From positions 682,001 to 746,000 of the forward strand of contig CAWJLS010000002.1 of the NCBI GenBank assembly GCA_963843755.1: a stretch of DNA of 64,000 bases, given 5' to 3'. The stretch comes from CAWJLS01 sp963843755. Its GTDB lineage: Bacteria; Acidobacteriota; Thermoanaerobaculia; Multivoradales; DATKCC01. Under the pieces are notes generated by a model that saw only the letters and a program-made list of their open reading frames with translations, did not search any database and was not told the origin of the DNA. Positions 57,705-64,000 of this stretch are shown here, in pieces. The translations under genes and the position numbers were made by a program. Every line of letters begins with the position of its first letter. Positions within the stretch are counted from its first letter, which is position 1.

Positions 57705-58367
57705 ATGGGGAAGCAAGACCACCCGCTCGACGACGAGCACCGTGACCCGCAAGATCGAGCCGTCGCGCCCGAACGGGACGAGGAAGACGTCGACGTCATC
57801 GATCTGGACGACCAGGGCGACGACCTGGAGGAGGTGATGCGCGAAGCGACCGCCGCGGTCGAGAGCGCGGAGAGCCACCGCAAGGTCGACGTGGCCCGCC
57901 TGGAGCAGGAGCTCGCCGATCTGAGGGACCGCTCCATGCGGACCCTGGCCGACTTCGACAACTACCGCAAGCGGGCCGAGCGGGAGCGCCAGGAGGCCCG
58001 GCGCTTCGCCCTGCTCGAGCCGATGCGGGACCTCCTGGAGGTGGTCGACAACCTCCAGCGGGCGGTCTCCGCCGGCGGGTCGGCCGACGACCTCAAGAAA
58101 GGGATCGAGATGATCGTCCGCCAGCTCGACGAGCTGCTCAAGCGCCACGGGGTGGTGCCGGTCGAGGCCGAAGGGCAGCCGTTCGATCCGACGGTGCACG
58201 AGGCGGTGGCCCGGACCGAGTCGGCGGACGTCCACGAGCCGATCGTCGGCGAGGAGTACCAGAAGGGCTACATGCTCCACGACCGCCTGGTCCGCCCGGC
58301 CCGGGTCGTGGTCACCGTGCCGGCTGCTCCCTCTACGGACGACGGGGAGGGCTCGCCGGTCTCCTAG
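57705..58367 (+). CDS. grpE: Nucleotide-exchange factor GrpE
   Basis: This protein of about 220 aa releases ADP from DnaK. It has an acidic, disordered N-terminus (DDEHRDPQDRAVAPERDEEDVDVIDLDD), a long coiled coil (about 65-110) with LADFDNYRKRAERERQE, and the beta-wing domain (GVVPVEAEGQPFDPTVHEAVARTES, VGEEYQKGYMLHDRLVRPARVVV). In-frame ATGs at 57618 and 57645 are alternatives; I prefer 57705 because a GGAG lies about 11 nt upstream and the length fits. Confidence 0.93.
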   Translation: MGKQDHPLDDEHRDPQDRAVAPERDEEDVDVIDLDDQGDDLEEVMREATAAVESAESHRKVDVARLEQELADLRDRSMRTLADFDNYRKRAERERQEARRFALLEPMRDLLEVVDNLQRAVSAGGSADDLKKGIEMIVRQLDELLKRHGVVPVEAEGQPFDPTVHEAVARTESADVHEPIVGEEYQKGYMLHDRLVRPARVVVTVPAAPSTDDGEGSPVS

Positions 58368-58384
58368 GCCGGGAACCGCGACCC

Positions 58385-60199
<1,815 letters not shown>

Positions 60200-60232
60200 G
60201 CCGCCGCAGACTTCCCCCTCGAGCTTTTCGAT

Positions 60233-61360
60233 ATGCCTGTCAAGCGCGACTATTACGAAGTCCTGGGCGTCTCCCGCGACGCCGACGGGACGACGATCAA
60301 ATCCGCCTACCGCAAGCTGGCGATCCAGTACCACCCCGACCGCAACCCCGGTGACGCCGAGGCGGAAGAGAAGTTCAAGGAGGCGGCCGAGGCCTACGCC
60401 GTCCTCTCGGACACCGACAAGCGCGGCCGCTACGACCGGTTCGGCCACCAGGGGGTGGGTGGGGCGGCCGGCAGCCCGTTCAGCGGCGGCGGGTTCGACC
60501 CGTCGACCTTCGGCGACTTCGCCGACATCCTGGGCGACCTGTTCGGCTTCGGGTTCGGCGGCGGCCGGCGGCGCGGCGGGCGCGCGCCCGCGCGCGGCGC
60601 GGACCTGCGCTACGACCTGACGATCGAGTTCGAGGAGGCGGCCTTCGGGGTGGAGAAGGCGCTCAAGATCCCGCGCCTCGAGCGCTGCGATGCCTGCGGC
60701 GGCAGCGGCAGCGCCGGCGACGAGCCGCCGGCGCCGTGCAGCGCCTGCGGCGGCCGGGGCCAGGTGCGTTTCACCCAGGGCTTTTTCACCGTCGCGCGGA
60801 CCTGCCCCCAGTGCCAGGGCCAGGGGACGGTGATCAAGGATCCGTGCGCGGAGTGCGGCGGCGACGGCCGGGTGGAGAGGGAGCGCAAGATCGAGGTCAA
60901 GATCCCGGCGGGCGTGGACACGGGGGCGCGGTTGCGCCTCCAGGGCGAGGGGGAGCACGGGCCGTTCAACGGTCCTCCCGGCGACCTGTACGTGGTCCTC
61001 CGGGTCGAGGCCCACGAGAGCTTCTTGCGCGAGGGGCCGCACGTCTACTCCGAGGTCGAGGTGAGCTACGCCCAGGCGGTGCTGGGGGCGACGCTGGAGG
61101 TGGCGACGCTCCACGGCAACGAGACGGTCGAGATTCCGCCGGGGACGGAGCCGGGGCAGCAGTTCCGGCTGCGCGGCAAGGGGATTCAGCGGATCGACGG
61201 GCACGGGCGCGGCGACCACCGGGTGTCGGCGAAGCTGATCATTCCGCGGCCGGGGGATCTGGACGAGGAGCGGGTGGAGATGTTGCGGCGGTTGGCGGAG
61301 ATCGAGGGGCGGCCGGTGCGGGAGAGCATGATCGAGAAGGTCAAGAAGATGTTCCACTGA
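60233..61360 (+). CDS. dnaJ: Molecular chaperone DnaJ
   Basis: This 375-aa co-chaperone has a J domain with YHPDRNPGD (HPD), a Gly/Phe-rich linker (FGFGFGGGRRRGG) and a zinc domain with four CxxCxGxG repeats (CDACGGSG, CSACGGRG, CPQCQGQG, CAECGGDG). The C-terminal substrate domains follow (IPAGVDTGARLRLQGEGEHG, VSYAQAVLGATLEV). It stimulates the DnaK ATPase and delivers clients. It is the last gene of the hrcA operon. Confidence 0.97.
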   Translation: MPVKRDYYEVLGVSRDADGTTIKSAYRKLAIQYHPDRNPGDAEAEEKFKEAAEAYAVLSDTDKRGRYDRFGHQGVGGAAGSPFSGGGFDPSTFGDFADILGDLFGFGFGGGRRRGGRAPARGADLRYDLTIEFEEAAFGVEKALKIPRLERCDACGGSGSAGDEPPAPCSACGGRGQVRFTQGFFTVARTCPQCQGQGTVIKDPCAECGGDGRVERERKIEVKIPAGVDTGARLRLQGEGEHGPFNGPPGDLYVVLRVEAHESFLREGPHVYSEVEVSYAQAVLGATLEVATLHGNETVEIPPGTEPGQQFRLRGKGIQRIDGHGRGDHRVSAKLIIPRPGDLDEERVEMLRRLAEIEGRPVRESMIEKVKKMFH

Positions 61361-61917
61361 GGGGCGCGGCCGGTTCGAACCTGGAGCGGTCCAGATGGGG
61401 CGGGGTCGCGCGGGTCGAGGAGCTGGAGAGGGCGAGCGGTAGGCCCCCCGCCGGAGGACCGGCTCTCGCTTTCTGGAGGGATGGACCGGGTGCTCGCGCC
61501 TCGGTTCCGGCTCGCGTCGAGAGGTCGTCAGGAAGGTCCCCGTTCGTTGCGCGCGCTCGCCTCCAACGCCCTCCGGCGGGGGCCTACCGCTCGCCCCCTC
61601 CCCTGTCGGTTTCGCCGTCGGTTGCCTCGGTTGAGAAGCTCTCGGTTGAGAAGCCGTCTGGGTTGAGGAGTTTCTTCGGCGGAGTGATCCGCCTGGGTGA
61701 GAGGATCGTTTCGAGGTAGGCAGAGATCTTCTCGGTGAGGCTGGTGGGGGAGGGGTCTGAGGGTGAGCGGGGTGATTCGGTGGACCGCCTGGGTGGTTCG
61801 GTCGATCTCCTGGGTTGACCGCGGATCGCTGTGCGCTGATTTTGCGACGGCGCGTCTTGGTCGCCTACAGCTCTGATCCCCCCGGCCAGTCCTCTTACGC
61901 CAAGGAAGCCGAATCTG
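61361..61917. other. 557-nt intergenic region before prmA
   Basis: No gene is supported. It contains a direct repeat of 14 nt (CTCGGTTGAGAAGC at 61626-61639 and 61641-61654). A weak promoter-like pair is seen at TTGACC (61815-61820) and TGATTT (61837-61842). Short Ser/Thr-rich open frames on the minus strand and a plus frame ending at 61719 have no recognisable family. An AAGGA ribosome site about 11 nt before 61918 belongs to prmA. Confidence 0.6.
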
Positions 61918-62847
61918 ATGACCACTGTGCGCCTGACTTACGAAGCCCCCGCGGAGCGCGAGGACGACGCGGTGGCAGCGCTGTGGGACCTGGGGACGCT
62001 CGGGGTGGAGGTCGTGGCGGGCGGCCCGGGGCTTGTGCGGTTGGAGAGCTATTTCGAGGAACCGGTACCGGGAGGGGCGTTGGAGGCTGGGGCGCTGGGG
62101 CCCGGTGCCGTCCTGGTCGGGCGGTCGGAGGTGCCGGCGACGGATTGGCTGGCGCCGTATCGGGAGCTGGCGCAGCCGGAGGCGATCGGGGAGCGGTTGC
62201 TGATCGATCCGCGGGAGCCAGAGGTGGAGGCTGCTTCTGCCGGGGGGCGGATGACGCTGCGGATTCCGGTGCGGGCGGCGTTCGGTACGGGGTCGCACGA
62301 GTCGACGCGCCTGCTGCTGGAGCTGCTCGAGGGGATCGACCTGAAGGGCCGGCGGGTGCTCGACGTGGGGTGTGGGACCGGGATCTTGTCGTTCGCGGCG
62401 GTGCGGTTCGGCGCGGCGTACGCCCTGGCGTTCGACCTCGATCCGGCGGCGCCGTTCCATGCTCGGGTCAACCGGTCGCTCAACGGAATCGGTCCGGACC
62501 GGGTGGGGCTGGTCGCGGCGACGCTCGACGCGCTGTCGCTCGGCGGACGGTCCGAAAGCTTCTCCGAAGAAGGAAGAACGACCTCGTCGCCTGCGCCGCC
62601 CCCATCGGTCGAGCCGTTCGACCTCGCCCTGGTCAATGTCATCCCGGAGCAGATCCTGCCGGAGCTGGGCGGGCTGGGGAGGCTGCTGGCGCCCGGGGCG
62701 GAGGCGCTCTTCTCGGGCATCCTGGCCGCGACCGGCGACCGCGTGGCGGCCGCGCTGGTGCCTCTCGGTTTCGAGACCTATGCCACTCGCGAGGCGGGGG
62801 AGTGGGTGTCGCTGCGGACCCGGTGGGTGGGTGGAGGCCCGTCGTGA
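61918..62847 (+). CDS. prmA: Ribosomal protein L11 methyltransferase
   Basis: This 309-aa methyltransferase trimethylates L11. The N-terminal targeting domain (about 1-95) is followed by the catalytic domain: IPVRAAFGTGSHESTRLLLELLE, VLDVGCGTGILSFAAVRFG (SAM loop), LVNVIPEQILPELGGLGRLL and ALFSGILAATGDRVAAAL. A Ser/Pro-rich insertion (TTSSPAPPPSVE) lies near 220-235. Its stop overlaps the rsmE start (GTGA), so the two rRNA/ribosomal modification genes are coupled. Confidence 0.95.
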   Translation: MTTVRLTYEAPAEREDDAVAALWDLGTLGVEVVAGGPGLVRLESYFEEPVPGGALEAGALGPGAVLVGRSEVPATDWLAPYRELAQPEAIGERLLIDPREPEVEAASAGGRMTLRIPVRAAFGTGSHESTRLLLELLEGIDLKGRRVLDVGCGTGILSFAAVRFGAAYALAFDLDPAAPFHARVNRSLNGIGPDRVGLVAATLDALSLGGRSESFSEEGRTTSSPAPPPSVEPFDLALVNVIPEQILPELGGLGRLLAPGAEALFSGILAATGDRVAAALVPLGFETYATREAGEWVSLRTRWVGGGPS

Positions 62848-63668
62848 GCGCCACCGTAGTGCTCGATCCGTCGCGGCTGGCGGCGGACGAGGTGACGGTC
62901 GAAGGGGACGCCTACCGGCACCTGTTCCGGGCGCGGCGGCTGGCCGTGGGCGATCGCCTGCGGGCGGTCGACGGCGCCGGCGCGGCCCGCTGGGCGGAAG
63001 TGGTGTCGGTCGACCGGCGCACGGGGACGCTCCGGCTGCTCGACCCGGCGCCGGCGCGCGAGCCGGCCTATCGGCTGGAGCTGCTGGTCGGAACGCCGAA
63101 GAAGGACCGCGCGGCGACCCTGGTGGAGAAGGCGACCGAGGTCGGGGTGGCGGCGGTCCGGTTCGTCGCCACGGAGCGGAGCCCGCGGGACTTCGGCGCG
63201 GGGACGCTGGAGCGGCTCGCCCGGGTGGCCGTCGCGGCGGTGGAGCAGTGCGGGCGCTCGCGGGTTCCGGAGCTCTCCGGGGTCCACGGCTGGGACGAGC
63301 TCCCGGATCTCCTGGCGGCGGCGCCCGACCGCTGGCTGCTCGACACCGATCCGGGAGCCGGTTCGATCGCTGGTCACGAGCAGGGCGCCGGCTCGGGCCC
63401 CGGTCCGGAGGCCTGGCCCGCGGCAGGGGCCGGCGAAGCTGCCGCTGAAGGCCGCGGGGTGGCTCGCCCCTCCGGCGCTCCGGAGCTCGCGCCCTGGCGG
63501 ACGACCGGCGACGCCGGGGCGGTGCTGATCGGTCCGGAGGGGGGCTGGAGCGGGGCCGAGGTCGAGGAGCTCCGGGGTCACGGCTGCCGCTCGGTCTGGC
63601 TCGGCGAGCGGGTGCTGCGAGTGGAGACGGCGGCGGTCGTCGCCTCGGCGGCGGTCCTCCTGCTCTGA
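62844..63668 (+). CDS. rsmE: 16S rRNA m3U1498 methyltransferase RsmE
   Basis: This 274-aa SPOUT enzyme has the N-terminal PUA-like domain (VEGDAYRHLFRARRLAVGDRLRAVDGAG) and LLVGTPKKDRAATLVEKATEVGV. The SAM knot is formed by AVLIGPEGGWSGAEVEEL and SVWLGERVLRVETAAVVA. A Gly/Ala/Pro-rich insertion of about 50 residues (GAGSIAGHEQGAGSGPGPEA) enlarges the middle loop. The start is GTG at 62844, overlapping the prmA stop, behind a GGTGGAGG site. Confidence 0.95.
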   Translation: MSATVVLDPSRLAADEVTVEGDAYRHLFRARRLAVGDRLRAVDGAGAARWAEVVSVDRRTGTLRLLDPAPAREPAYRLELLVGTPKKDRAATLVEKATEVGVAAVRFVATERSPRDFGAGTLERLARVAVAAVEQCGRSRVPELSGVHGWDELPDLLAAAPDRWLLDTDPGAGSIAGHEQGAGSGPGPEAWPAAGAGEAAAEGRGVARPSGAPELAPWRTTGDAGAVLIGPEGGWSGAEVEELRGHGCRSVWLGERVLRVETAAVVASAAVLLL

Positions 63669-63793
63669 GTCGCCGGTGGGCCGCCCCCTGAGTCGTGCTG
63701 ACTCGTACCAGCGGCTTCCATGCATCGTCTGGTATACGATGGAAGTTCTTCGATGCCCACTAGACCGCTGCGTGCCAGTCGTCGGAGCTCGCC

Positions 63794-64000
63794 ATGAACA
63801 TCAACGACCTCCTCAAGATCGCCGTCGAGCGCAAGGCCTCGGACATCCACCTCAAGGTGGGGTCGCACCCGATCATCCGGGTCGACGGCCAGCTCGATCC
63901 GCTCCAGGACCTGAAGCGCCTGATGCAGGAAGACACGGTGGCGATGGCGTTCTCGATCATGAACGCCCGCCAGAAGCAGCGCTTCAAGGAGGAGCTGGAG
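63794..64000 (+). CDS. pilT: Type IV pilus retraction ATPase PilT (N-terminal part, cut by window)
   Basis: The first 69 residues are present: MNINDLLKIAVERKASDIHL, then KVGSHPIIRVDGQLDPL and EDTVAMAFSIMNARQKQRFKEELE. This is the N-terminal PAS-like domain of PilT/PilU, the hexameric ATPase that retracts type IV pili. The ATPase core lies beyond the window. A GGAG site precedes the ATG by 7 nt. PilT and the paralogous PilU are not separable from this fragment. Confidence 0.9.
   Translation, partial: MNINDLLKIAVERKASDIHLKVGSHPIIRVDGQLDPLQDLKRLMQEDTVAMAFSIMNARQKQRFKEELE

Noticed and set aside
61368..61395. GGTTCGAACC resembling a tRNA T-arm after dnaJ
   Set aside because: No room for a tRNA body and no pairing acceptor or anticodon arms. 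It follows the dnaJ stop directly.
61584..61925. Minus-strand open frame with TSLTEKISAYLETILS
   Set aside because: It overlaps the prmA start, is rich in repeat-derived Ser/Thr/Pro and has no homologous family that I recognise. A weak case remains.

Overview
The window is chromosomal DNA from a high-GC, diderm (Gram-negative type) bacterium. Gene content (an outer-membrane lipid transport set, type IV pilus PilT, two CRTAC1/FG-GAP secreted proteins, a GWxTD protein, many TPR proteins, a SelB selenocysteine system) most resembles Acidobacteriota of the Thermoanaerobaculia kind. That assignment is inference from content only. There are no rRNA, tRNA, CRISPR, phage or transposase genes. Coding density is high and many genes overlap by ATGA or GTGA.

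Layout. 1-7.7 kb: an unrecognised 708-aa Cys-bearing protein (minus), then an M24 aminopeptidase, a squalene/phytoene-synthase-like protein lacking its Asp-rich motifs, methylmalonyl-CoA mutase catalytic subunit, a cupin, a Uma2 nuclease and a VOC protein. 7.7-8.5 kb is non-coding and carries two related long inverted repeats. 8.5-16 kb: a 1231-aa TPR/FG-GAP/UnbV protein, a GlsB-type membrane protein, DNA polymerase I without proofreading residues, UPF0316 and a tiny membrane protein. 16-24 kb: selB-yqeY, diverging from a SelW/Rdx-family selenoprotein whose in-frame UGA hides it from ordinary gene calling; then PTPS/QueD-family protein, methyltransferase, folE, GWxTD protein, FabH-like synthase and a small zinc-motif membrane protein. 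A tandem hairpin repeat follows. 24-30 kb: CRTAC1 protein, a five-TM pentaheme cytochrome fused to TPRs, and a TPR protein. 30-39.6 kb: ClpX-like ATPase, DUF309-VTT fusion, and a long minus-strand operon (small membrane protein, MlaE, MlaF, MlaD, epimerase, UDP-glucose dehydrogenase, UDP-glucuronate decarboxylase) followed by a YggX-like protein. 39.7-48 kb: PlsC, Mrp, LpxH-like phosphatase, AroA, a 1.1-kaa TPR-sigma54 activator, fRMsr. 48-56 kb: a strongly expressed double-MerR/AT-hook protein, then ThiL, Lon, Hsp20, NrdR, an MglA-like GTPase with long tail, and a DUF2520 oxidoreductase. 56-61.4 kb: CIRCE-controlled hrcA-grpE-dnaK-dnaJ. 61.4-64 kb: prmA, rsmE and the start of pilT.

The parts form recognisable jobs: protein quality control (HrcA regulon, Lon, Hsp20, ClpX-like), selenoprotein synthesis, pterin synthesis, nucleotide-sugar and envelope lipid handling, and extracytoplasmic redox/repeat proteins. 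Cross-cutting features are in-frame 9-15 nt tandem repeats in protein linkers and several -10-like boxes 6-9 nt before the start codon, which suggests leaderless mRNAs.
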